Part shown: positions 54,087 through 63,150 of the stretch, piece after piece
Layout of the letters: each line of letters starts with the position of its first letter
How positions within the stretch are numbered: the stretch's first letter is position 1
NCBI GenBank assembly: GCA_002205965.3
Contig: NADL03000492.1
Span: 1,612,001-1,676,000 of the forward strand
DNA: 64,000 nt
Source: Kappaphycus alvarezii
Lineage: Eukaryota > Rhodophyta > Florideophyceae > Gigartinales > Solieriaceae
Reading direction: 5' to 3'
Program-made: the position numbers and the translations under genes
Notes under the pieces: model-generated
The model's database searches: none
What the model saw: only the letters and a program-made list of their open reading frames with translations
Told to the model about the DNA's origin: nothing

Positions 54087-54626
54087 ATGGACAACCCATA
54101 CCGCTCCAAAGTCATTTCCAAAAATCGCCACCCCCACCCCCTAAACTCCATTCCTCTTCTCTCTTTTGGACCTAATGATCGTGATGACTACCTACGCCGA
54201 CAAACCAAAAAGAAGGTAATCGAATTCGTGCGTCGCTTGTTCGTCGAGGATGACGCAGAGAGGGTAGGTGAGGGGCAGGAGTGGGAAGTCGAGGAGGGAG
54301 CTGGGGAGACCTTCGAGGTGTAGGCAGCCCTGGAATTGGTCTACGAAGTTGAAGAGGAGGATGATGAAGAGGAGGACGAATAGGATGAAGAGGAGGATGA
54401 GGGGGAGAGAGACATGGGAAGTGTTAGATTCGTGGGGCCGGGGCTGAACGGTATGGACCAAGTGATCCCGACGCTGGAGCCAGATGGGGGTACCTCTAGT
54501 GGTTTAGATATCTCCCAGGGGAAAATAGAGAATTATGACCCGTTCGCAGATATTTATGGAGACTGCTTGGGCAGCATGGATATTTTGGAGGAGTTGTTTG
54601 GGTGTGATTTAGAGGATGGGAAATAA
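54087..54626 (+). pseudogene. beta frame, long form, acidic protein with two internal TAG codons
   Basis: Begins MDNPYRSKVISKNRHPHPLN 34 bp inside the left terminal repeat, continues KKKVIEFVRRLFVEDDAERV, then a Glu/Asp-rich run (EVEEEDDEEEDE) and the conserved C-terminus (MDQVIPTLEPDGGTSSGLDI, NYDPFADIYGDCLGSMDILE, ELFGCDLEDGK) to TAA at 54,624. The whole stretch is one 180-codon frame broken only by TAG at 54,321 and TAG at 54,381. Each is one base from GAG in a Glu-rich context, so point mutation is the simplest explanation. The family is unknown to me. The strong acidity and conserved C-terminal block recall an activation-type or protein-binding module, which is only a guess. Confidence 0.55.
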
Positions 54627-54936
54627 GAGGACCAGATCGATTGTTCGTTTCTTAAGTATCTTCGGTTTAGAGTACATCAACCGCAAAAAGCTTTTTAAAG
54701 CATTTCCTGGTATCTTCTGTTGTTTTGCTTGGACTTTAGGAGTATCCAAAAGTCTACATAAGCTGAGAAAACTGCTTCCTCATGGATAGGTCAAGCAAGT
54801 TGGCAGACAACTTCAAGTCAAGTCCCGAGTAGTAGGAAGTTTAGAGTCAACTCGAGACCCAAGAAACATTTTTGCTACGCTGGTCGCAGATCATCAGTGG
54901 TAGACCCCGCACCTTCTATGCTTGCTTGTAGCCCTC

Positions 54937-55152
54937 TTAAATTTCTTCCTTTTTCGCCCCTTTTTTTCGTTCAACTATACCACGGTAGCACTCTTGTCGC
55001 TTGCAACACCTCCTCCTCGGGGTAATTGGTTCTGAGTATCTCTTCTCCCGACGATTTACCCCTATCATTTGCCCTCCACAAGAGTACCCTCCACAGGAGT
55101 ACCAAATGATAGGTGTTTTGAATAGGTAGGGGGAGAGGAGTGGTGAGTACAA
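54937..55152 (-). CDS. alpha frame, small basic protein (copy 3)
   Basis: 71 codons. The N-terminal extension arises within the right terminal repeat (MYSPLLSPYLFKTPIIWYSC), then MIGVNRREKRYSEPITPRRR and CCKRQECYRGIVERKKGAKK, ending early relative to copies at 42 and 45 kb because of a length change after IVER. It converges with beta. Doubts about its coding status are the same as for the copy at 42,067. Confidence 0.35.
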   Translation of the reverse strand: MYSPLLSPYLFKTPIIWYSCGGYSCGGQMIGVNRREKRYSEPITPRRRCCKRQECYRGIVERKKGAKKEEI

Positions 55153-55549
55153 TGATCGGGGACGTTTAAATCTTGGAATAAAGTGGTTTAAATAGGTTCC
55201 GGAGGGCGCATTCTATAGATTTGGGATAGGTAAAATAAATATACAAGGGAATTTTTAGTGGTGCATTTGCTCCTTTTTCCTCAAAAAAATGAATTTGGAG
55301 GAGGAGATAAGCGAAAAGGGTAAAAAAACTTGATTCGGGATCGATTTACAGGGGTAGATACAGCAGAAAAATAACTAGATAAAATGGAAGTGATTTTGGT
55401 GAGGACCGTGGTAAGGATAAGCAAAGGTCAGGGAGGGCAAGGAAGGACCGGAACTACAAGCAAAGTCGGACAAGGGGGGTAGTACAGTAAATTAAAAGTC
55501 GGTAGATGACGGCGACAAAAAATCCGTTCCGATCCGCACGCGCCTAACA
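55112..55549 (-). repeat. Right terminal inverted repeat of the alpha-beta element
   Basis: 438 bp, reverse complement of 53,615-54,053. It includes the mirrored GTTTAAATAGG box near 55,190. The alpha frame begins inside its inner edge in this copy. Confidence 0.85.
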
Positions 55550-56170
55550 CCCCCCCCGCACTTAGGTCGTACGTTCCGTCTCGCCCTCATTGCTTTTATT
55601 GTTCTTGTTGTAGCTCTATCCATTCATCAGGGAGAGTACATGGTTAACTGAAGGGATATGGCAGTAACTGGTTTCCAATATGGTGGGAGAGTGTGTACCG
55701 TGCAATAACTGGCTCAGCTCCTTGGCTAAGAGTTTAGCAGATCCTGTGTATGGTTTCATAGTGTTCTCTAACGATTTCCTCTTGTTTCACTTCTCCAAAC
55801 CTTCCAAATGTTAGATAGTAGATGTAGTATGCGAACTTCTCTGGCAACGGTCCAGAAACGGGTATTTCAAGGAGTAAAAAACTCCCAACATAAGGACTGA
55901 GTCCTCACGAGTAAGATGCTTCCCGTTAATGCTTAGGAATCACATGAAAATACTAATCGCAAAAAGGAAATTACCTCGGCTTCTCGGGGGTCCTCCGTTA
56001 TTTCGCGAAGCCAACGTCTAATCGGTAGCCACATAGTAATCAAGGAGGCATAGTTTCCACCTGGTAGACTAGGCGGTGTTTGAGTCGATCTCCTTGGTGA
56101 TCTTCCTCATTGCTTTCAACGCCTTGCCCTCTTCGATGATCCGCCCCGATCACTGGATGGTCCTGCTCGT
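55550..56170. other. No feature recognised
   Basis: Between the alpha-beta element and Gypsy-I's 3' tail. It might include Gypsy-I's LTR, but I found no repeated partner upstream of 60.8 kb. Confidence 0.4.
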
Positions 56171-56174
56171 ATCA

Positions 56175-56681
56175 TTATGACGGTCTCCAGAGAATCTTGG
56201 TCTTAAGCTGAGCTCGTGTTTCTTGACAGAGAAACGTAAGGTTCCTATAGGAGATATGGGACCAGTCGATATTCCATATCAGGGGTAAGCCGTAACCTCT
56301 CAGTTGAACATCTTGGTTGTTCTTGAGAAATTCGTTAATCGGGCGGATAACGTTCAGATAGGTTTGTGACAAGTCTCTGATAGCTAATTTTCCATACTTT
56401 CATATAGAGTAATGATATATTACCTCCACAAACTCTGGACCTGCTTCCGTGAACCTTTCGTTTTGGAATTAAAAAAGAACTCTTATTGATAGTCGGAAAT
56501 CTTCTTCGGGTAGCAATGGGCCGTTCATCGTACGAAAAAATAGGCATTTGTTAATGTAGAAATGGATAATTACGTAGAGGTCGTAGTAGTCCCATGTAAT
56601 CGAGATGATCCATCCCCACGCTCTTTTTCCTCCCATAGGAATCATTCTATAGTTAAAGATGAGTATTACTCGTGGTTGCAC
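56175..56681 (-). pseudogene. Gypsy-I post-integrase tail
   Basis: Follows the integrase directly. Three short overlapping frames (56,681-56,469; 56,547-56,335; 56,372-56,175) carry RMIPMGGKRAWGWIISITWD, then IRDLSQTYLNVIRPINEFLK, NNQDVQLRGYGLPLIWNIDW. The second half is homologous to 34,469-35,211. It is not a chromodomain or dUTPase that I recognise. Gypsy elements sometimes carry a targeting or accessory domain here, and its role is unknown. Confidence 0.5.
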
Positions 56682-57973
56682 ATAGTCCTGTGTGAGAATG
56701 AATTCTTCCTCTGATGGTAGGAGACAAGACGACTTGCATGGATTGCCCTCCTTGATCTCTTCCCTGAGCTTGAACAGAGCTTATAATGCGGGTGTCTTTC
56801 CTCCGTGACGATGCAAGGGTTCGAGTACTTTGTTTGGAAGGCCAGCCACTTCATAGCCTGTTGCATTGCTTTTCCATGTACTACAAGTACTCTAGAGCCG
56901 ACTGAAAAGATTCGGACTGGGGTCTCTGCACCCTCATTTCTTGCCTTTGTTAACGCGCCGTGTGATCTCTAGCCTTCTGTGGTCAGTAGTTCTACTTCTA
57001 TACTCTCTTCATCAATATTATTTGTTTCTATGTCCCTCTTTAGCATTTTCGGAGCCTTTCCGTACATTAGCTCGAATGGTGAGCGTCAACTTCTTCCTTT
57101 TCTTCGAGAATAGCCGTATAACACTTTTGGTAAGGCATATTGCCATTAAAAATCATTCTCCGACATAGTTTTCGATATTGATGGTTTTATGGTTCCAACA
57201 ATCCTTTCCGCTTTCCCATTTGACATAGGGGAGTATTAAAGCACTGTCTTCAACTGAATCACTTTCTCTTCGAAAAAGTGAAGCAGTAAAATTGAAGTAA
57301 AACAAAAGGCGTTATCCGGGATGATACTTTTCGGAAGAGCAAAAGGTTAAATTATTTCTTTTTCGATGAATCTCAGGACCACCTCAGCATTTGCCTCCTC
57401 AACTGCAACTGCTATTGGCCATCCAGTAAGATGTTCCACCCCTATAGGGAGATATTTGTTTCCCGAAGAGGTTTCCATGAATGGGCCGGCAAAGTCAATT
57501 GAGAAGGTTTCAAAGAGACCGGAAACTGGAAAGCTTAGAATTGTCTTATACTTTCGTATCGGAGTGAATTTTTGACAGTTGTTACAGCTTTTCACGAAAT
57601 TAAAGACGTCCTTATGGATACTGGGCCACCAGAATCTCTCCTTTATGATTTTTTTGGTTGTTTCGAGATTCCAATGCCCTAACTCATCATGAAAAGTCCT
57701 CAAGATCTTGATTCTTTCTTTCATAGGGGCCAATAGTCGAGGACCGGCTTTAGTGTGTCGGAAGAGTTTCCCATTCCACAATTTAAAAGCCTTTCGATTC
57801 CTGCGTACCCAATTTCTGTGTTCAAGATCAACCTTTCTCATTTCTAGTCCATCCAGGAATTTAATTAGCCTGTGAATATTAGCTTCGTACTCGTTATCGT
57901 TTGGCACTTGCACCTCGGCAACTCCGACGATGTCCTCGGAAGCTTTTTCATTTGGACTCACTGGATCCCTCAA
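56682..57973 (-). pseudogene. Gypsy-I integrase
   Basis: HHCC finger: RTFHDELGHWNLETTKKII with SCNNCQKF. Catalytic core: FSIDFAGPFMETSSGNKYLP (first Asp), HLTGWPIAVAVEEANAEVVL; after a TAA, IIPDNAFCF (second Asp) and SNGKAERIVGTIK (Glu). SPFELMYGKAPK and SVGSRVLVVHGKAMQQAM follow, then KLCSSSGKRSRRAIHASRLV at the C-terminal end (to about 56,690). It would insert element cDNA into chromosomes. At least three stops interrupt it. Confidence 0.8.
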
Positions 57974-58207
57974 ACGGGATAGGTAATCAGCAGGCTGATT
58001 ATTGCGTCAGGGTCCATACAAAATTTCAAACCGATATTCTGCGAAAATATAGAGCCATCGGGCTAAGCGGTGATGTACATATTTGTTTTGAAATGATGCC
58101 TTAAGTGCCTGGTGATCAGTTATCAAGACAAAATTTTCGAGTGATAAAAGGTACACTCGAAAATTTTTCAGTGCGAAGACGACAGCTACTGCTTCTTTCT
58201 CGCAGAA

Positions 58208-59464
58208 TTAATATCTCGTTTCCGCATCATTCAGAGTATGACTTGCGAATTTAACAGGGTGTAGTCTTCCGTTTTCATCTTTTTGGGACAAAACGGCACC
58301 CAAAGGCCGTTCTGAGGCATCTGTTTCCACAACAAATGGTCTCTTGAAATCTGGATCCATGAGAACTGGGAGGACACATAGCTTATCTTTAAGCTCCTCA
58401 AATGCAGTTTTCATTTCCTTGTTCCAGTAGAACTTTCGGTTCTTCGTAGTAGTGGCATGTCACGGTGCTGCTGTCTTGGCGAAATCTTTGATAAATCTTC
58501 GTTAATATGAGGCAAGCTCTAAGAAGCTTCAAAACTCCGTCTTTGAAGCGGGCCTTGGTGCCAACTTGATTTTTTTCGTTTTCTCTGGATCCACTTTAAT
58601 TCCCTCTTGATCGACGATATGACCAAGTAGTTGGATAGAAGTTTTCGCGAAGAAGCTTTTGCTCAACTTAATTTTCAGGCCGTATGCCGATATACTATCA
58701 ACCTTTGTTTTGACATGAGATATATGCTGATCCAAGGTTTGAGAATATTACCACATCATCGACATAAACTCTTGCAAATGGAAGTCCTTTCAAAACCTCG
58801 TTCATCATTCTTTCGAATATACCTGGTGCACTCATGAGACCAAAAGGCATCACTTCGAACCTGAAGGTACCGGCGTTGCTGGCAAAAGTTGTTTTTCCTT
58901 ACATTTTTCATTCAATGGAATCTGCCAATAGCCAGTGTAAAGGTCAACTATGGTGAAGTATCTCCTGTCCTTCAAGTTCTTGAGTATTTCCTTCATTTTT
59001 GGAATCTGAAATCGATAAGGCATCATTCTTTGGTTCAACTGTCGGTAGTGGACACAAAAGCGAAGCTTTCCATCCTTCTTTGGTGCTAACACAACTGGAA
59101 ATGACGATGGGGATGAAACTGGTCGAATAATATCATTTTCTAGCATACTTGCAACATTTTATGAGATAAATTGGTCATATTTCGGCGGTCGACGTCTATG
59201 CCTATGGTAAATTGGCTGGATGTCGGTAAGTTCGAATGAGTGAGTGACAGGTACACTTGCTTGGCTTAGATCTGAAACGCCCCATGCAATTACTTCGGAA
59301 AATGTTAATATGTTGGGTATTTTCTTTGATGCGGGAGCGGGAAGGTGCTGTACATTTTCTTGAATTACTGCCATCTTGCGCTCTTCTTCTTCTCGAGGCT
59401 TACCTTCCATATTTTGAAGGACCTCTTCCGGCATTCTTATATCTTCAGATATGGAAATCGACAT
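58208..59464 (-). pseudogene. Gypsy-I reverse transcriptase and RNase H start
   Basis: Pieces in order: SFELTDIQPIYHRHRRRPPK (59,464-59,159), NDIIRPVSSPSSFPVVLAPK and LRFCVHYRQLNQRMMPYRFQ with FTIVDLYTGYWQIPL (59,146-58,850), YVDD at 58,755-58,766 in another frame, IKLSKSFFAKTSIQLLGHIV (58,735-58,529), then RNase H FKRPFVVETDASERPLGAVL and FASHTLNDAETRY (58,414-58,208). At least three frame breaks occur (near 58,880, 58,740 and 58,520), and the catalytic residues remain. Confidence 0.85.
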
Positions 59465-59644
59465 ATTCTTATTCTCTTTGCAAAGTTAGTCTTCTTTCAT
59501 CATCTGAATGCCGTCCTTTTCTTCGATATTATCGCAAAAGGAGACAAATTTAGGTCTCAAGTTTGCCCTAGAATTCCAGTCGTCATCTGTTTCAAATCCA
59601 GAATCATAATCATCCCATGCCATGCTTGTTATCCCTCGAGCGTA

Positions 59645-60121
59645 CTATTTTCCACTTCTAAAAATTTTAGTTGGTTCAAAATCTTCGCTGTCATAGCTAG
59701 AAGTGAAATATTCACTGCCCGTTTCTCTTAAATCTTCCGGGTGTACACTTTTGTCGAAGTCCAGGGGCATTTTCACGGTTCTGCCGTCTACATGAACTGA
59801 AACGCCTTGGTTGCCTAAATCAATGCGTGTCCCTAGTCTTTCCATGTTAGGGAAACCAATTATTGCATCGAAAGGTAGATCACGCATGACGAGAAAGTCG
59901 AAATCAACTTTAGAGTCCCCGAAGAACACGGAAACGTTGTCCACAGTGCTCATGCATTTTGATACGGTTCCATCCGCAACAGTTATTCTTCGAGTAGTTG
60001 GAATAATTTCGAAACCAAGACCTCTCACCAAAGTTTCTGAAATGAGTTCGGGAACCGCTCCCGAATCGAAAAGAGCTTTTGTTTTCCTCACCAATACTTT
60101 TGAATGGTACCAGCTTAACAT
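59645..60121 (-). pseudogene. Gypsy-I retroviral-type aspartic protease
   Basis: 158 codons. TKALFDSGAVPELISETLVR contains the catalytic Asp-Ser-Gly near residue 18. FDFLVMRDLPFDAIIGFPNM gives the conserved I-I-G flap-side motif, then LGTRIDLGNQGVSV. The enzyme cleaves the gag-pol polyprotein. The frame itself is intact, with an acidic C-terminal part (SSYDSEDFEPTKIF). Confidence 0.8.
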
Positions 60122-60184
60122 GTCTTGGTGCTTTCGACGCCGATTGAAGAAACAATTTCTTAACTTTCGCGGACTTAGTAGACG

Positions 60185-60553
60185 TTATAATTTTTTGAGA
60201 TTTTTTCTCGCTTCCTCTGCTACGGCCCTCAAACGTTGACTAAACGTTATTCCAGTTGAGTCCGATGCACGCCCAGCTACCAAATTGTACTTCTTCACAT
60301 ACTCTAGTACGTCCTTCGGAATACTCTTAAATTTCTTATTCTTTTTCATTTTCCTGGCCAAAGTGATTTCCACTCCTGGAACAACTTGATCAGAACTCTT
60401 TGTCCGAGGAGGTACAGGTGCTGGGATATGCTCCAGCATTCCATAATCTCGTCTAGGTTTTTTCGATAAAACGTTCCCTTCCCCGTCCCTTTTTGTCACA
60501 TTGACTTGACTGATTACTTCAGCGATGGATACATTACCGATATCCGTCAACAT
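60185..60553 (-). pseudogene. Gypsy-I gag-pol linker region
   Basis: 122 codons: YGMLEHIPAPVPPRTKSSDQ, VVPGVEITLARKMKKNKKFK, SQRLRAVAEEARKNLKKL. Positively charged, no named domain. Homologous stretch in Gypsy-J at 51,415-51,684. Confidence 0.6.
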
Positions 60554-60591
60554 TTATCCTTCCTGTTATGTAAAGTTTTCACCTCTGGTCC

Positions 60592-60837
60592 TTATTCGGT
60601 CCTTGCGTTCGATAAAATTTCTCTTCTGTTGTCTTTAGACCAGCAGTTACTTTCATGATGCCCATATAGACCACACTTTCCACAACGAGTGTTTCTATGT
60701 GGATTATCAGGGCACCTATTTTCAAAGTGTCCAGGCTTGTGGCAGTAGGAACAGACTTTTGTGGCCTTAGGGGCCCCAGACTGGCAGAAAACTTTAAAAC
60801 TTCCTACTACTTGGGACTTGACTTGAAGATAGCACAC
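60592..60837 (-). pseudogene. Gypsy-I gag nucleocapsid, two zinc knuckles
   Basis: 81 codons with CSYCHKPGHFENRC and CGKCGLYGHHESNC, both Cys-x2-Cys-x4-His-x4-Cys, as in retrotransposon nucleocapsid that packages RNA. The N-terminal gag is missing: the first residues come from the adjoining repeat at 60,797 onward, so gag has been truncated there. Confidence 0.8.
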
Positions 60838-61100
60838 AAATTCAAGTCAAGTCCCGAGTAGTAGGAAGTTTAGAGTCAAATTCAGACGCAAGAAAAATTT
60901 TTCCTACGCTGGTCGCAGAGCACCAGTGGTAGACCCCGCCCCTTCTATACTTGCTTGTAGCCCACTCAACTGTCTTCCTTATCCACTTCTTTTTGTTCGT
61001 TCAACTACACCACGGTAGCACTCTTGTCGCTTGCAACACATCCTCCTTGGGGTAACTGGTTCTAAGTATCTCTTCTGCCGACGATTTGACCCTATCAGGG
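60797..61100 (-). repeat. alpha-beta family fragment next to Gypsy-I gag
   Basis: 60,841-61,095 matches the centre-to-alpha part of the elements at 42.0 and 54.8 kb (AGTCCCGAGTAGTAGGAAGT, CGTTCAACTACACCACGGTA, GCACTCTTGTCGCTTGCAAC). In the alpha frame a TAA now occurs after TKRSG. At 60,797-60,827 an inverted copy of the first 31 bases creates a hairpin with 60,841-60,871. Confidence 0.75.
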
Positions 61101-61185
61101 ACTACAGGGGATTCGTTAACTGTGACACATACGCCAGTAAGCTTATATGGTAGTGTTGATCGATATTTACCGAGTGTAACAATGC

Positions 61186-61263
61186 CTCTGTTACACCACT
61201 GTGTAATAGAGGCTTGTTCGCTGTCGCTATTCCAATTCTTTATTACACAGTGGTGTAACAGAG
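61186..61263. repeat. Perfect 23-bp inverted repeat, 32-bp loop
   Basis: CTCTGTTACACCACTGTGTA (start of the left arm, 61,186-61,208) pairs exactly with 61,241-61,263. No U-run follows and no gene is adjacent, so I do not call it a terminator. Confidence 0.85.
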
Positions 61264-61879
61264 AAAGTGCTTCACTCTTTGAAGAATCTAGAAGCTGTAT
61301 GTAACCGGGTAGCGGTTTTATTGCTGAGTATTTATTTTCTCTACAGTATTTTTATTTGACGTGGAGCCCCACGCCATCGTCTGGTTTATGTTGTTGATAG
61401 TACTATTATTTAATTACAGCTCTGCATTCTAGTTACACCTCTACTTTGTGCTTTAAATACTGAGCTGGCACAACTCTGAGAGTTGTTTAGAAGAGCTGCC
61501 GTACTTTCTATAAAAGGGGGGCTCATCTGGATTCTCGAGGGATACCAGGTACACTCCATACACCCTTTGCCCCCAACTTTCTGAAACCCACTACCATCGT
61601 CTCTACTGTTCCTTTAGCAGCACCCCGACTGCCTCCCTCTCTGCCTCACCGAGGCGGATCAAGGCATGCTAAATGCAAAGGGGGACTACAGAAAGACTAC
61701 TCAGAAAAGCGCCCGGCAGGAATATAACGAGCTTGTATCCCGTTCAAACGGAAGACAAAACGAATGATGAAGCCTAGGAGCATTCTTTAAGGAGCGGATC
61801 CACGACGAAGGACAGCGAATGTCGGACGCCGTGAATGGTGGTTGTGAGAATGTATCTGATAGGTTAAGGCAGGTGCTGA

Positions 61880-62320
61880 TGGCTTCTCACTCTACCAGCA
61901 AGTAGAGAGGGGTTCAGCAAGCAAACTAGCTGCATTGGATGTTACTGCCAATACTGAGTATCGCTGTAAACGAATATTTTGAACCTTCGAAAACCATTCC
62001 ATTGCGCGGCTAGCGACAGTTCTCACAAGATTTTTGACGATGACGAACACCGCCGGATACCAGCCTCTGAGTGTTGAGATAGGGACGTGAACTAGTCTGC
62101 TTTTCCCCGACAATTCAGCATGAAAACCTTGGTATTTGCGCTTCTTCTCAATTGAGACTCGTGAGTTGTTTGGACCTCTTCGCTTTTGGCATAAGAGAGG
62201 GGCGAGAGGGATCCCGAACGATACGTAAAAAAGTCCGTGCCACCGACAGCTCTCATCGCCCTGATATCCAGTCTTGTCTAATCGAGGCTCAATAAATGGC
62301 CGTCGGGCGGCCTTGGCAAG
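61880..62320 (-). mobile_element. RLE-8: endonuclease C-terminal remnant of RLE-2/RLE-7 lineage
   Basis: 62,113-61,892 reads VHVPISTLRGWYPAVFVIVK, then VASRAMEWFSKVQNIRLQRY and SVLAVTSNAASLLAEP, matching ISTLGGWHPDAF and VANRAMEQFPKVRKTLLQRH in RLE-7. Upstream (62,240-62,320) DNA resembles the RPDIRAT endonuclease part of RLE-2. Confidence 0.65.
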
Positions 62321-62322
62321 TT

Positions 62323-62398
62323 AATTTCTGAATACCCTCCGCACGCTTCTGTGCCACACTGTACTGTACTGTACAACACGTACAAATTTATCACCACT
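62323..62398 (+). repeat. RLE-9: 3' UTR fragment of the RLE-4/RLE-5 lineage
   Basis: GAATACCCTCCGCACGCTTC, TGTGCCACA, TACAAATTTATCACCAC align with 10,376-10,438. Only the terminal about 70 bp are present, with an added TGTACTGTAC stutter. Confidence 0.65.
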
Positions 62399-62624
62399 TT
62401 GCAAAGTCGTCACAGAGGAGAATCATGATAAGGGATGTGGAGCGGCTACTTCCCGGGGCAGTGGTGGGCAGGGCTGAGTAATGTAGACGAAGTGAGGCAG
62501 ACGGCCTTACAGGACTGGCCAGCATTTGACATTCTGCAACTAGAAAAACTAAAAAGATACCGTACACCGACATTGCGCCGGTCCTGTAAGGTCCTGTAAG
62601 GTTATTTGTTATGTTATTTAGTGT

Positions 62625-62722
62625 TACCCATCAGTGACGACTTCTCCCGCACAACGCACTAGCGGCATGGATACAATCGACCACATCTTCCATACATTAA
62701 AATAACCCAAAAATTTCCCTTT
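62625..62722 (+). repeat. SINE-like right end
   Basis: GTGTTACCCATCAG, GGATACAATCGACCACATC, TTCCATACATTAAAATAACC and CCAAAAATTTCCC. The same blocks occur inverted at 12,789-12,900 and partly at 20,190. Two exact 10-bp repeats (GTCCTGTAAG twice, 62,581-62,600) sit upstream. Confidence 0.65.
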
Positions 62723-63150
62723 TAGTGAAGAAGAAGAAGAAGACTTTACCAAGCAGGAAAGGGGGGGCTAGCGGCCTTCAAAAGGGGAAAAATCTATCCG
62801 AGCAAGGAGCGGTTGAGTTGTCGTCGGTTGATCGCTACAGAAGTTCGTTGTTGTATGAGCGAGCTGATAATCGTGAACAAGCGATCGCGCTCGAAGGCAG
62901 GCTACTGCACTGTAGATACTGAACGCATTAAACTTCTTTCTTTTCTCTGTACTGTACTTGAACTTTTCACAACGTGTATGCAGTAAAATGCTTTACTCTA
63001 AATAATGTACTATTTTTTCGCGCTGTACACTTTTTACACTTCTGGAAAAGTCTTCATTACGTCTGGCACATCCTTCCAATCGTGAGGGAACGAACTCGCG
63101 AGTTGTTCATCGTGGAAACAATCCAAACAGCTTTTCCTGAATTACAGAAA

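Larger units (their letters stand above)
53615..55549 (+). mobile_element. alpha-beta element: 1.9-kb element with about 439-bp terminal inverted repeats
   Basis: 53,615-54,053 and 55,112-55,549 are near-perfect reverse complements, beginning TGTTAGGCGC and ending ...GCGCCTAACA. The interior (about 1.06 kb) holds the acidic beta frame on plus and the basic alpha frame on minus, converging. Both arms carry CTATTTAAACC / GGTTTAAATAG about 100 bp from the inner edge, so each arm could act as a promoter pointing inward. No transposase motif is visible, so the element is either non-autonomous or uses an unfamiliar protein. I could not identify a target duplication: GGGGAC precedes the left end and a C-run follows the right end. 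Core fragments of the same family lie at five other places in the window. Confidence 0.8.
56175..60837 (-). mobile_element. Gypsy-I: Ty3/gypsy retrotransposon, the fullest LTR element here
   Basis: Minus strand in order: gag zinc knuckles, gag-pol linker, aspartic protease, RT, RNase H, integrase, post-integrase tail. That pol order (RT-RH before IN) defines Ty3/gypsy. Stops and frame breaks occur between most modules but motif conservation is high, including the protease DSG, RT YVDD and integrase D, D, E. LTRs were not found: the 5' side is interrupted by an alpha-beta family fragment at 60,797-61,100. Gypsy-J (49.8-52.2 kb) is an older relative in the same orientation. Confidence 0.85.
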
